The notes beneath the pieces were generated by a model. It was not told where the DNA came from, did not search any database, and was given only the letters and a program-made list of their open reading frames with translations. Positions 43,158 through 51,495 of a stretch of 53,076 nt of DNA are shown here, piece by piece. Numbering within the stretch: position 1 is the first letter of the stretch; each line of letters begins with the position of its first letter. Source of the DNA: Paenibacillus sp. J5C2022 (GTDB taxonomy: Bacteria; Bacillota; Bacilli; Paenibacillales; Paenibacillaceae); contig NZ_JAOQJC010000050.1 in the NCBI RefSeq assembly GCF_025567625.1, positions 1 through 53,076 on the forward strand, written 5' to 3'. Both the position numbers and the translations under genes were made by a program.

Positions 43158-44120
43158 TTACCATATGCCCGATCCGCCGAGCTTCTTCGCCAGACGATTG
43201 GCTCCGATGACCAGAATGAGGCCGATCACAGACTTGAAGACGCCCATCGCTGCCGGTACGCTGAAGTCAAGCTGCTCGATGCCGCGCCGGAATATCCAGG
43301 TGTCCAATATATCGCCGACATCGTATACCCGGGCATTGAGGAAAATGTAGACCTGCTCGAAGCCGGCATCCAGAATATGTCCGATGCGGAAGATAAGCAG
43401 CAGGATGAACACTTCGCGAATGCCCGGCAGCGTAATATGCCACATTTGCCGCCATCTCCCGGCGCCGTCTACGACAGCCGCTTCATACAGCTCATGATTG
43501 ATCGTCGCAAGCGCAGCCATATAGATGATGGCGCCGAAGCCGGTGTTCTTCCAGATGTCGGTGGTAAGCAGCATCGGTCGGAACACGTCAGAGTTGGTCA
43601 GCACATCGATCGAACCCCAGCCCATATCTCGCACGAACGTGGTGACGAGACCCGATCCGGGAGCGAAGAACGAGAAGACGAGGCCGTATACGATAATCCA
43701 GGACAAGAAGTGCGGTCCGTACGTAATCGTCTGAACGACCCGCTTGAACCAGCGCACCCGAATCTCATTCAGCATGAGAGCGAGCACGACATCCGGCAGC
43801 ATGTTGAACAAGATGCGATAGAAGCTGAGCAACAAAGTATTCTTCATCAGCACGCCGAATTCCGGCGTCGAGAATATCTCTCTGAAGTTGCCAAGGCCTG
43901 CCCAAGGGCTGCCCCATACGCCTTTCATCAGGTTATAATCCTTGAATGCCACAACCAGGCCGAACATCGGCATATAATGATAGATTAAATAATAGAGCAC
44001 GCCCGGAGCCATAAGGATATATAGCCAGCGGTAGCGAACGAGTGCCGCAATGGCCATCTTCGATCTCGGTACGGCTTGTAGGCGAGGATTCAGTTCTCTT
44101 GCTGGACTGTTGGCCTGCAT
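43158..44120 (-). CDS. carbohydrate ABC transporter permease (LplB type), locus 2
   Basis: A permease of about 320 residues. A short hydrophilic N-terminus leads into six helices with YHYMPMFGLVVAFKDYNL, the LplB hallmark, and the EAA loop HELYEAAVVDGAGRWRQMWHITLPGI. It is the first gene of locus 2. Two starts are possible: the ATG at 44129, touching AAGGAAGG, or the ATG at 44120, 9 nt after GGAAGG. The second is preferred. The promoter at 44213-44240, a cre-like site and a 10-nt direct repeat lie upstream. Confidence 0.93.
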   Translation of the reverse strand: MQANSPARELNPRLQAVPRSKMAIAALVRYRWLYILMAPGVLYYLIYHYMPMFGLVVAFKDYNLMKGVWGSPWAGLGNFREIFSTPEFGVLMKNTLLLSFYRILFNMLPDVVLALMLNEIRVRWFKRVVQTITYGPHFLSWIIVYGLVFSFFAPGSGLVTTFVRDMGWGSIDVLTNSDVFRPMLLTTDIWKNTGFGAIIYMAALATINHELYEAAVVDGAGRWRQMWHITLPGIREVFILLLIFRIGHILDAGFEQVYIFLNARVYDVGDILDTWIFRRGIEQLDFSVPAAMGVFKSVIGLILVIGANRLAKKLGGSGIW

Positions 44121-44181
44121 GCATACCATCCTTCCTTATGACGTTTGCGTTTTTTCAACATTTGCTTGTCATTCCACAGAC

Positions 44182-44196
44182 TGTTAAGCGCTTACA
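44182..44196. promoter_or_regulatory. cre-like site downstream of the locus 2 promoter
   Basis: Read on the minus strand, TGTAAGCGCTTAACA has the strong cre half TGTAAGCG and a second half with one extra A compared with the ideal palindrome. It lies just after the predicted transcription start, a position from which CcpA blocks elongation. Confidence 0.5.
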
Positions 44197-44212
44197 ACCA
44201 TGGTATGCACTC

Positions 44213-44240
44213 ATTATAGGCCACACGCTTCCGCAGTGAA
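44213..44240 (-). promoter_or_regulatory. main promoter of locus 2
   Basis: Minus strand TTCACT (44235-44240), 16-nt spacer, TATAAT (44213-44218). The poor -35 and perfect -10 suit a promoter that needs an activator. Confidence 0.65.
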
Positions 44241-44250
44241 TAGCACATGA

Positions 44251-44280
44251 ATTCAAAAAAGTGTGGACTCATTCAAAAAA
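44251..44280 (-). promoter_or_regulatory. 10-nt direct repeat upstream of the locus 2 promoter
   Basis: ATTCAAAAAA occurs exactly twice, at 44251-44260 and 44271-44280. The 20-bp spacing is about two helical turns, and the nearer copy starts 11 bp upstream of the -35. This is the usual layout of an AraC-family activator site. The YesN-type regulator of the same locus is the natural candidate. Confidence 0.6.
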
Positions 44281-44329
44281 TAAAAAAAACGATACGCGCT
44301 TCAAATGCTCCATAGCCCGCCGTCTCCGT

Positions 44330-44472
44330 GCTCCAAGCAATGCTCCATGCCCTGCGGCCTCCAAACCAGCTACTCTCCTTGCTCCAGCCTATGCTCCATA
44401 CCCTGCAGCCTCCAAACCAGCTACTCTCCTTGCTCCAGCCCATGCTCCATACCCTGCAGCCTCCAGACTAGC
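44330..44472. repeat. 51-bp tandem repeat, unrelated sequence
   Basis: Two nearly identical 51-bp units (44361-44411 and 44412-44462), rich in GCTCCA and CCTGCAGCCT, preceded by a partial unit. Because 51 is divisible by three, two frames stay open as 17-residue repeats of Ala/Pro or Ser/Cys. There is no start signal, so I do not call a gene. The rest of 44281-44659 shows nothing I can support. Confidence 0.8.
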
Positions 44473-44659
44473 ACGCTTTTCTCTGCGCACCTTGACAGGA
44501 AAACACTATAATTCTGCGGCAAAGTTATGAGGGGCATACATGTCGAAGGGGCAGTCCCAAGCGTCATAGTTGACACAGGGAAGCCCCTTATTTTCTACCT
44601 CTCCCTCCCGCTGCTCTCGCCCTGGACAGAAAATTATAGCCAACAGAAGCCACCTTGCT

Positions 44660-45253
44660 TTACCCTTCGATCAGCAAGCCGTTCAGCAGAACGTTCAAGC
44701 TTGATATCGCACGCTCCAGCTCCGTCTGCGCGTCGCCCGAATGGGCGATGCAGAAAGCGGCGTTCACTAGTCCGCCGTTAATTAGTATGGCCATTGCTTC
44801 GCTGTCCGCCGCAGCAATCACTCCATCTTCCATCAGCCGCCGTAGCTGCACGCTCATCGTCTTTAAGCAATGCGACTGAGCCGTCTCCGAATAATAACCT
44901 CCCAGCACTGAGGGGGCATCCCGCAATACGATCCGCTGTATTTCCGATTCCAGCGCCATCTCCAGATAGGCGCGGCAACGACCGGTGAAGCCGTCCCAAC
45001 GACTCACCGCTCCATCGGATATTGCCTTCAGCCGCTCGTCCATCTCCTCGTCAATCTGCCCCGCCACAGCTCCGAGTAGCCCCTTCTTGTCTCCAAAATG
45101 ATGATAGAGCGCGCCTCTCGTCAATCCGACCGCTGCCGTCAAATCATCCATAGAGGTATCGGCATAACCTTTCGTTCCGAACGCTGCCCTCGCCGCATCT
45201 ATCAGCTTAGCTCGTGTTTCCTCGATCATATCCGTGCGTTTTTTTCGTGTCAT
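44660..45253 (-). CDS. TetR-family repressor
   Basis: A 197-residue regulator. The N-terminal helix-turn-helix (TRAKLIDAARAAFGTKGYADT, then DDLTAAVGLTRGALYHHFGDKKGLL) is typical of TetR proteins. The C-terminal helical part resembles the TetR_C group in which a segment SVLGGYYSE follows the first long helix. The start is the ATG at 45253, which gives the normal N-terminus; an ATG at 45280 lacks a ribosome binding site. It is divergent from an MFS exporter gene. Two matching palindromes lie in the shared promoter, so it should repress both itself and the exporter until a ligand binds. Confidence 0.9.
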   Translation of the reverse strand: MTRKKRTDMIEETRAKLIDAARAAFGTKGYADTSMDDLTAAVGLTRGALYHHFGDKKGLLGAVAGQIDEEMDERLKAISDGAVSRWDGFTGRCRAYLEMALESEIQRIVLRDAPSVLGGYYSETAQSHCLKTMSVQLRRLMEDGVIAAADSEAMAILINGGLVNAAFCIAHSGDAQTELERAISSLNVLLNGLLIEG

Positions 45254-45350
45254 AACGTCACCGTCCTTCTGCGTGTCCATTCATTCAGCGCAATTGGATC
45301 TTGCAAGCTCTCGAATTAAAACCTGTATTCATCCATTTCACCTATCAGAT

Positions 45351-45403
45351 TTGACATACGCTTCGTATGTAATTATGATATTAGCATACGTCGCGTATGT
45401 CAA
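45351..45403. promoter_or_regulatory. face-to-face tetR and MFS promoters with two operators
   Basis: Plus promoter: TTGACA (45351-45356), 17 nt, TATGAT (45374-45379). Minus promoter: TTGACA (45398-45403), 17 nt, TATCAT (45375-45380). The two -10 boxes overlap on opposite strands. Each spacer holds a palindrome: ACATACG-CTT-CGTATGT (45354-45370) and GCATACG-TCG-CGTATGT (45384-45400), with centres 30 bp apart. Confidence 0.88.
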
Positions 45404-45479
45404 TTCATTTCGGCCGAATGTTTGCACCTGCACGTAACTATAGCTAGTCAATCAACTCATCCCGAATAGGAGTGCTATC

Positions 45480-45641
45480 ATGAGACGACCACTATTGAAG
45501 CCTTTCGAAGATGAACTATCGCAATTGATGGATGATATTATCGCCGATCAACCCTTTCCTCCCCCCTTATATACAGGAAATACTTTTGAGTTAGGAAAAT
45601 GGAAACCAACTAACATAGGAACGGAGGCGTCATATGTTTAA
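45480..45641 (+). CDS. 53-residue unknown protein coupled to the MFS gene
   Basis: An ORF of 53 codons with a good ribosome binding site (AGGAG, 7 nt before ATG) in the leader of the MFS transcript. The protein starts MRRPLLKPFEDELSQLMDD. It is acidic in its first half and then Pro/aromatic-rich (PFPPPLYTGNTFELGKW), with no membrane segment or signal peptide. Its TAA overlaps the MFS start by 8 nt, the classic arrangement of translational coupling. I do not recognise the family. It could be a small regulator or partner of the exporter, or only a coupling leader. Confidence 0.65.
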   Translation: MRRPLLKPFEDELSQLMDDIIADQPFPPPLYTGNTFELGKWKPTNIGTEASYV

Positions 45642-46857
45642 GATGTATCGCGAGCTGTTCCAAGTGCCGGGTGCGCTATCCTTCTCCATAACCGGCTTCA
45701 TCGCCAGAATGCCGATCTCCATGATGGGTATCGGCATTGTCACAATGCTGTCCCAACTGACAGGAAATTACTGGCTGGCAGGAGCGGTTTCGGCAACTTT
45801 TGCGCTGTCGTCGGCTTTGCTGGCACCTCAAATATCCCGCCTGGCCGATCGTCTGGGGCAATCCCGGGTGCTGCTTCCGGCTGCGGGCATAAGCGTACTC
45901 TCTACGGCGGTCTTGCTGCTGTGCACACGTTATGAAGCACCGGTATGGTCGCTCTTCCTTGCCGCCTTGCTTGCCGGCTGCATGCCCAGCATGTCCGCCA
46001 TGGTGCGCGCCCGCTGGATCGAGCTGTATCGCGGCTCATCCCGGTTGCACACCGCCTTCTCCTTCGAGTCGGTCGTAGATGAATTGTGCTTCATTATCGG
46101 GCCCGTCATCTCCGTCGGTCTGAGCGTGATGCTGTTCCCGGAAGCCGGACCGCTCCTGTCGTCTCTCTTCCTCCTCTTCGGCGTACTTGTCTTTACGGGA
46201 TTGAAATCGACGGAGCCTGCCGTTCGTCCCCCGTCGGCCACTCAGTCCGGCACAGTCATTCGAATGGGAACTTTGCAGTTGCTGGCGCTGACGCTTGTCG
46301 CCATCGGGACGATATTCGGTACGGTAGATGTCGTCAGCGTAGCTTATGCCGAGGATCAGGGGAACACGGTTGCGGCAAGCCTGATCTTGTCCGTCTATGC
46401 GATCGGCTCGTGCCTGGCTGGCCTGGTCTATGGAACATTGAAGCTGAGCGCTCCTCTTCAGCGGCAATTGGTATGGGCGATCGCTCTGTCTGCCGCGACG
46501 ATGCTGCCTCTGTTCTTCATCGACAGTTTAGTGCAGTTGGGAGCCGCCGTCTTCTTCGCCGGTATGTCCGTAGCGCCGACGATGATTATTATCATGGGAT
46601 TGGTGGAGAAGCTCGTTCCTCCATCCCAAGTGACGGAAGGCATGACATGGGCGATAACCGGACTCGGAGTCGGCGTCGCTCTGGGTTCGGCCGCGGCGGG
46701 ATGGGTTGTAGACAACTTCGGTGCCCGGATGGGATTCAGCGTTGCGATTACAGCGGGCATATTAGCTCTGGTCATCGTTTGCATCAGCTATCGCTTCATC
46801 GCATCCGCCGAGCATCGCGGCGCCGCCGCTTCTTCCGGCCATACCGGGATCAACTGA
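45634..46857 (+). CDS. MFS transporter (probable drug or metabolite exporter)
   Basis: A 407-residue major facilitator protein with about 12 hydrophobic helices. The loop 2-3 motif SRLADRLGQSRVLLPAAG (68-85) is a good match to the MFS signature, and the second half repeats it weakly at GWVVDNFGARMG. GGAGGCGTC precedes the ATG. It is controlled by the divergent TetR regulator through operators in the common promoter and is coupled to the 53-codon ORF upstream. Efflux of a toxic compound is the usual role for such a TetR/MFS pair. The substrate cannot be told from the sequence. Confidence 0.9.
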   Translation: MFKMYRELFQVPGALSFSITGFIARMPISMMGIGIVTMLSQLTGNYWLAGAVSATFALSSALLAPQISRLADRLGQSRVLLPAAGISVLSTAVLLLCTRYEAPVWSLFLAALLAGCMPSMSAMVRARWIELYRGSSRLHTAFSFESVVDELCFIIGPVISVGLSVMLFPEAGPLLSSLFLLFGVLVFTGLKSTEPAVRPPSATQSGTVIRMGTLQLLALTLVAIGTIFGTVDVVSVAYAEDQGNTVAASLILSVYAIGSCLAGLVYGTLKLSAPLQRQLVWAIALSAATMLPLFFIDSLVQLGAAVFFAGMSVAPTMIIIMGLVEKLVPPSQVTEGMTWAITGLGVGVALGSAAAGWVVDNFGARMGFSVAITAGILALVIVCISYRFIASAEHRGAAASSGHTGIN

Positions 46858-47165
46858 CGAGAAGTGCCAAGATGTCCATTTTGCTCAATCAAATGGATTT
46901 CATGATATTATTTATACCGAATTGGCCAACTTGCCAGTATGAACTGGATTTCATGATACTAATTTGATCGAATGTTGGGCTACTACGCGTTTTGATCTAT
47001 TTTAACTGTACTTATTCCATCTGCAGCTAGTGAGAAGGACGATTTCAGCATTAGTAATGACACAAAATCCAGTTACCTGTCTCCATGCGCCCACTTGATT
47101 TAAAAGATACAACATTACCGCATGAGATATATGTTCGAACATCTTCCAGCGTCTCAGATTATATG
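46858..47165. other. gene-free AT-rich gap with a 51-bp-spaced direct repeat
   Basis: No gene is supported in this 308-bp gap between the convergent MFS and transglutaminase genes. TGGATTTCATGATA occurs at 46894 and again, exactly 51 bp later, at 46945. The second copy with its surroundings (CCAGT, GGATT, CAT, GATCG) resembles a degraded unit of the 51-bp family at the window ends. No clear terminator was seen. Confidence 0.55.
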
Positions 47166-50123
47166 CTAAATGTGGCTGTCCTCAGGCAAGCAGACACGCT
47201 TCTTCACGTTTTGCCGAGCAGCCTTCCCTGCCGCCAATAAATGGCGGCACGTCTCGCGCAGCTCCTCCGGCGACGGTGCAGCCTGCCAGCGGCCCTTGCG
47301 GCCAAAGCTGGCTTCCTCCAGCCAGCCCGTCAGACGCAGCAGCTCGGCATGCTGTCCGGGCTGCAGCCCGGCGCCCAGCGCAAGAGCTGCCTCGCGCGCC
47401 GTCCGCTGCTGCGCCGGAGCCGGCGCGCGACGGCGCAACTGCGCGAAGAGCGCGGCCGCGACGGCGATGAGCGCCGCCCGCTGCTGCTCGGCGACGGCTT
47501 GTTCGCCGAGCGCGCGGCTGCGCGGCGGCCGAGCGCGGCCAGGCGCCGGGGCGGCGGCGAACGGCGAGAAGGTCGCGCCAGCCGTCACGGCGAGACCGCG
47601 CGCGGGCAACGCCGTAGCGGCGCTAGCGCGGGCGGCGCGCTCCGGTGCTCCTTCAAGCGCGGGCACGCCTGCGCCCGAAGGCGCCGCATTGGCCTCGCCC
47701 CCACGCTCGGACGCATTGGCGTCTCCTCCACTGATGCTGATGCCGCTCACGCTGGCGCCGTCAGCGCCGCTTGCGGCAAGCCGCGCGCAAGCCACGCTAT
47801 AGCGGCGCAGCGCCAGCCGCAGGCGCAGCCTGCTGCGCCGCACCGCGAGCACCGCCGCGCAGGCCAGCGCCAGCGCGGCTACGCCTACGGCGGCAGCTGC
47901 GGCCGGCGAAGCCGCCGCTCCCCCGTGTGCGAGCCCCGCCAGGCTCAGCTCGCTCACCGTACCGGCAGCGGATGCGCCGCCAGCTGCCGCCAGCGTGCCG
48001 CCGCCTCCGAAGCCGGCGGCGGCTGAAGCTGTAGCGACGCCATCGAATCCCGGCGTCGGATCGAAGGGCACCCACCCTGCTCCGGGGAAGTACACCTCGA
48101 CCCACGCATGCGCATCCTTCGCCTTAATCTCAAGCAGCTCTCCACTTCCGCCGGAGGTCAAGCCATCCGCTTCCAGCTCCTGCTCTGTCCCCGCTGCCGA
48201 CTCACCGGAGGTGAAGCCCTTCACCCAGCGGGCAGGGATGCCTTGCGTCCGCAGCATAATGACCATCGCCGTGGAGAAGTGAACGCAATACCCCTCCTTC
48301 TGATCGAACAGAAAGTGATCCACGAAGTCTTCGCCTTCGGCAGGCATTTCACTGTTTTCGATAGAGTAACTATACGACGTCTTCAAATACTGCTGAATGG
48401 CCATGACCCGGTCGTAGCGGCTCGTTATCCCGCCTCCCGCCACCTCGGCAGCCAGCGCTGCAACGCGCGGAGGCATGGATTCAGGCAATTGCAAGAACGG
48501 CGTAATCGCATCGTCATAGACGGGCTCAGAGCTCTCCTGCTCCGCTCCCAGTTCCTCCTGTCCATCCTCCAAACGACGCAGCTCTAGCTCATCCGTTACG
48601 GGAAGAGTGCTCTCCACCGTGTAACGCTCGACCTTCAAGGTGCTGCTGGGCGGATAGAGAGAACCCTGCAGCGTATTGCGCACATAGCTGCCCAGCTTCC
48701 GTCTGGGATCGGCGGCAACCATATCCGTCACCCGCCCGTCACCGCCCGCGGCGAACAGAGGCATAGAGGGCTCAGGATGCTCTACAAGTATCGTTTGTTC
48801 AATCCGAACACCATGCTTCGCAAGCTCTGACGGCCCCTTGTCATCCTCTTCCTTCTCACTCGCCATCGCCTCGCGCTCATTTGGCAGCAGCTTGCCGATC
48901 GGATGAAGCGACAGCTCCCCGCCAGCGTTGCTCCACCCTTTCCCGTCGTACGTACTCTTCGCTTCACCTCGCCAATAGCTCCTTACAGGCGTCAACGCGC
49001 GAAAAATCAGCTCATCGCTATTGGCAAGCGGAGCGCCAAGCCTGCTGTCGTCGAAGCCGTATCCGGACAGCGCCTGCCCGTATGGAACGGCCCCGGCATT
49101 CTTTATCGTAACACCGCTCGAACCGTCTCCCAGGGCGGATAAACCTTGCTTAATCGCAGCCGATATCGGAACTGTCCATTTGGGCGGCGCCAGTTCCCTC
49201 TCTCTCCCCGCTGTGAACAGAAGCGAGCAGCCGATGACCACAAGCACGAGAAACATGGAGCCTGCTATCCACTGTCCGCTGGGCCTCTGCGGATCGCGGG
49301 GAGCCGCCTCCATCACTCTGCGCACCCGGGGCACTGTCATCAATGCCGTGAGCAGCAACCCTTCCGATACAGCTCGGATCAGGCTGCCCAGTACATCCAT
49401 CCCCAGCCATACATGCAGTGCAATCAAATACATGATCGTAGCGGCAGCGAATCCCAGCGCTGTCTGCCGCAGCCACATGAGCCCCTGCAGAGCAGGCGCC
49501 AGCATCGACCAGCCGGTGAACAGCATTAACGACCGCATCTCTCCCGACATGGCCCATACTCCGTTATTCAGGATACGGTCAACATCTTCATAGAACAAAG
49601 AAGGCAAGCCGGCAAGCCATTCCAGCCCTGTCTGCCCGGCACTCTTGTACAGCAGCATCATCGCCAGCAGGCAGATGATGGCATTCAGCGGCAGCGACAC
49701 CCCCCAAGGCAGCTTGAACAGCCCTGCGATCATCGTGCACCCGATTACGAGCAAGAGCGGCTCGGGATGGTGGATAACGGCCCATTGTCCGGTGCTCGAC
49801 CATGGCAGCAGCCATTCAGCTACAAGTCCGAACAGCAGCAGGCTCGTTGCGATCCGGTACACCAAGGAAACTTCCCCGCCGTATTCGTGCGAAGCGGCTC
49901 CCGCGATTCCCCGCTCTGAAATTCCCCCATTGCCTCTGTTGCCGCTCCCGCCACCTGCATCCCCAGTATCCTTATCGCGCTCCTTGCTCCCCAAGTCCCC
50001 GATAGCCCAATCACTATCTTTGCCCCCCGAGTCGCCAACCTCCTTATCGCGTTCCTTGCTCCCCGAGTCCCCAATCTCCTTATCTAGGTCCTTGCCACTC
50101 GGGAACTCCTTATCCCAAGGCAT
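47166..50123 (-). CDS. TgpA-like membrane transglutaminase-domain protein
   Basis: A 985-residue membrane protein of the TgpA/DUF3488 type. Residues 1-75 are an unusual charged low-complexity segment with repeats of GDSG, KERDK and GDLG. Six to seven membrane helices follow (about 85-310), then an extracellular transglutaminase-core domain with catalytic Cys613 (EGYCVHFSTAM), His672 (DAHAWVEV) and Asp688 (WVPFDPTPG). A further membrane helix (about 743-763) precedes a very Ala/Arg-rich cytoplasmic tail with DUF4129-like ending. The DNA for the tail (about 47250-48000) is strikingly GC-rich. The ATG overlaps the DUF58 gene's end by 14 nt, with AAGGAGGG as ribosome binding site. It is the last gene of the MoxR-DUF58-transglutaminase operon. 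Its substrate is unknown. Confidence 0.92.
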   Translation of the reverse strand: MPWDKEFPSGKDLDKEIGDSGSKERDKEVGDSGGKDSDWAIGDLGSKERDKDTGDAGGGSGNRGNGGISERGIAGAASHEYGGEVSLVYRIATSLLLFGLVAEWLLPWSSTGQWAVIHHPEPLLLVIGCTMIAGLFKLPWGVSLPLNAIICLLAMMLLYKSAGQTGLEWLAGLPSLFYEDVDRILNNGVWAMSGEMRSLMLFTGWSMLAPALQGLMWLRQTALGFAAATIMYLIALHVWLGMDVLGSLIRAVSEGLLLTALMTVPRVRRVMEAAPRDPQRPSGQWIAGSMFLVLVVIGCSLLFTAGRERELAPPKWTVPISAAIKQGLSALGDGSSGVTIKNAGAVPYGQALSGYGFDDSRLGAPLANSDELIFRALTPVRSYWRGEAKSTYDGKGWSNAGGELSLHPIGKLLPNEREAMASEKEEDDKGPSELAKHGVRIEQTILVEHPEPSMPLFAAGGDGRVTDMVAADPRRKLGSYVRNTLQGSLYPPSSTLKVERYTVESTLPVTDELELRRLEDGQEELGAEQESSEPVYDDAITPFLQLPESMPPRVAALAAEVAGGGITSRYDRVMAIQQYLKTSYSYSIENSEMPAEGEDFVDHFLFDQKEGYCVHFSTAMVIMLRTQGIPARWVKGFTSGESAAGTEQELEADGLTSGGSGELLEIKAKDAHAWVEVYFPGAGWVPFDPTPGFDGVATASAAAGFGGGGTLAAAGGASAAGTVSELSLAGLAHGGAAASPAAAAAVGVAALALACAAVLAVRRSRLRLRLALRRYSVACARLAASGADGASVSGISISGGDANASERGGEANAAPSGAGVPALEGAPERAARASAATALPARGLAVTAGATFSPFAAAPAPGRARPPRSRALGEQAVAEQQRAALIAVAAALFAQLRRRAPAPAQQRTAREAALALGAGLQPGQHAELLRLTGWLEEASFGRKGRWQAAPSPEELRETCRHLLAAGKAARQNVKKRVCLPEDSHI

Positions 50124-51495
50124 GCGCTTTCCCTCCTTCCTTCGTCCCGCCTGCGAAGTCCTCGCCGGTATGATGAACGGCCTGCCAGACTACGCCGATT
50201 CCGGCATCGCGAAGCGAGTGCTCCGCCTCGCGCATCGCGCCCGTCAGCTTCCTCTCTCCGATTGGCACATGAAGCAGCAGCCTTCCTTCTTGCTCCCCAT
50301 ATGCCCTTGCCAGCTCTCTCCATTCGCCCACCGCTTGCCAATCGCCAGTATAAACCTGGATCAGGCATCCCGCCGGAAACCCGCTTCCTTCCTCGGGCCA
50401 CAAGCCGCGCATCGCCGACTCCCGATCTGCCCGAAGCTTCGCCAACTTACGGCACAGCTCTATCATACGGCCGTTCTCTCCGCTGGCGGAATCGGCACTC
50501 AAGCGACAGGACCATTCAGCTGTTGCAACAATGGCATGGCTCCCCCGTCTCAAAGCATCGCCGGCCCCCTTAATCGCCCAGCTGATGCAAACGTCGAATA
50601 ACGCCGCATCATTGCCGTATGCAATTCGTCGCTGATCGATGACGATCGCAACTGTGCCGCCTACCGTTTCCGCTCTCAACTTCGTATATAGTCCGCGTCC
50701 TCTGGCAGCGGCGCGATAATCGATACTCCGAAGGGAATCGCCCACCCGGTAAGGACGGGTATCCGGCCCGTATCCCGCTTCCCGCCGCGCGATCAACTTG
50801 TCGCTTCGCTCGCTTCCTCCACCACCGTCACGGCCGCTTGCAGGAGAAGAGGCATCCTCCCCGTACTTCCATTCCCCGCTCTCCACCAAGTCTTCCATCC
50901 GCGAGTGCGGCAGCTCCGCGGGCAGCACCGTCAGCTGCCCTTCCAGCCGGAACGTTCGTCTGATCGCCGTCAGGCCGAGCCAATCGCCTACCGTCACGGT
51001 TATCGGCTGGAAGGCATACTCCCCTCTCCGCAGCGCGGTCATCTCATAGCTCTCCATCCATTGCTTCCGGAATGCAGGCGTCTCCACCGCACGGTGCCCT
51101 CGCGACTTATATCCTATATCGCTGCCGTTCACATACACATCCTGCATGGCCAGCCACACAACGGGAACCGGCCAGTTGCTGCGCACCGTCAATGTCGACA
51201 CATTGGATTCCCCGGCCGTCATCTCCGATCGGCGCAAGCTGCGCTCCACGGTCAGACTTCTCGCAACGGCAAGAGGAATGACCCCGCTCAGCGCCGCAAT
51301 GCTTCCCAATACGACCAGCATGAACCATTCTACCGCCCCGCCGCGCAACAGAACGGCCGTACAGCTTCCCAGCAACCCTGCCGCAATGACGCTCCAGGCC
51401 AGCTTGCGGGTTCTATAGCTCGGACCGCCCTCTCTCTCCCACACACTTTCTGCATCCTTCCTATAATCAACGTCCCACTCATCCTGTTCTCTCAT
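50110..51495 (-). CDS. DUF58 family protein
   Basis: A 461-residue protein with two membrane helices near the N-terminus (about 31-75), a beta-rich segment, and the DUF58 signature GPDTRPYRVGDSLRSIDYRAAARGRGLYTK (about 247-276). This is followed by a von Willebrand A-like fold (VAIVIDQRR onward). DUF58 proteins occur almost always with MoxR ATPases and membrane transglutaminases, as here. Start and stop overlap both neighbours (ATGA overlap of 4 nt with moxR, 14 nt with the transglutaminase gene), so the three are translationally coupled. The molecular role is not established; a chaperone or maturation complex at the membrane is the common proposal. Confidence 0.92.
   Translation of the reverse strand: MREQDEWDVDYRKDAESVWEREGGPSYRTRKLAWSVIAAGLLGSCTAVLLRGGAVEWFMLVVLGSIAALSGVIPLAVARSLTVERSLRRSEMTAGESNVSTLTVRSNWPVPVVWLAMQDVYVNGSDIGYKSRGHRAVETPAFRKQWMESYEMTALRRGEYAFQPITVTVGDWLGLTAIRRTFRLEGQLTVLPAELPHSRMEDLVESGEWKYGEDASSPASGRDGGGGSERSDKLIARREAGYGPDTRPYRVGDSLRSIDYRAAARGRGLYTKLRAETVGGTVAIVIDQRRIAYGNDAALFDVCISWAIKGAGDALRRGSHAIVATAEWSCRLSADSASGENGRMIELCRKLAKLRADRESAMRGLWPEEGSGFPAGCLIQVYTGDWQAVGEWRELARAYGEQEGRLLLHVPIGERKLTGAMREAEHSLRDAGIGVVWQAVHHTGEDFAGGTKEGGKAHALG

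Noticed and set aside
44261..44530. Ala/Pro-rich 89-codon frame and overlapping Ser/Cys-rich frame
   Set aside because: Both come from a 51-bp tandem repeat divisible by three. No ribosome binding site and two frames equally open.
47241..48026. 261-codon Arg-rich frame antisense to the GC-rich tail of the transglutaminase protein
   Set aside because: Long open frames are expected by chance in such GC-rich DNA; no start signal or domain.
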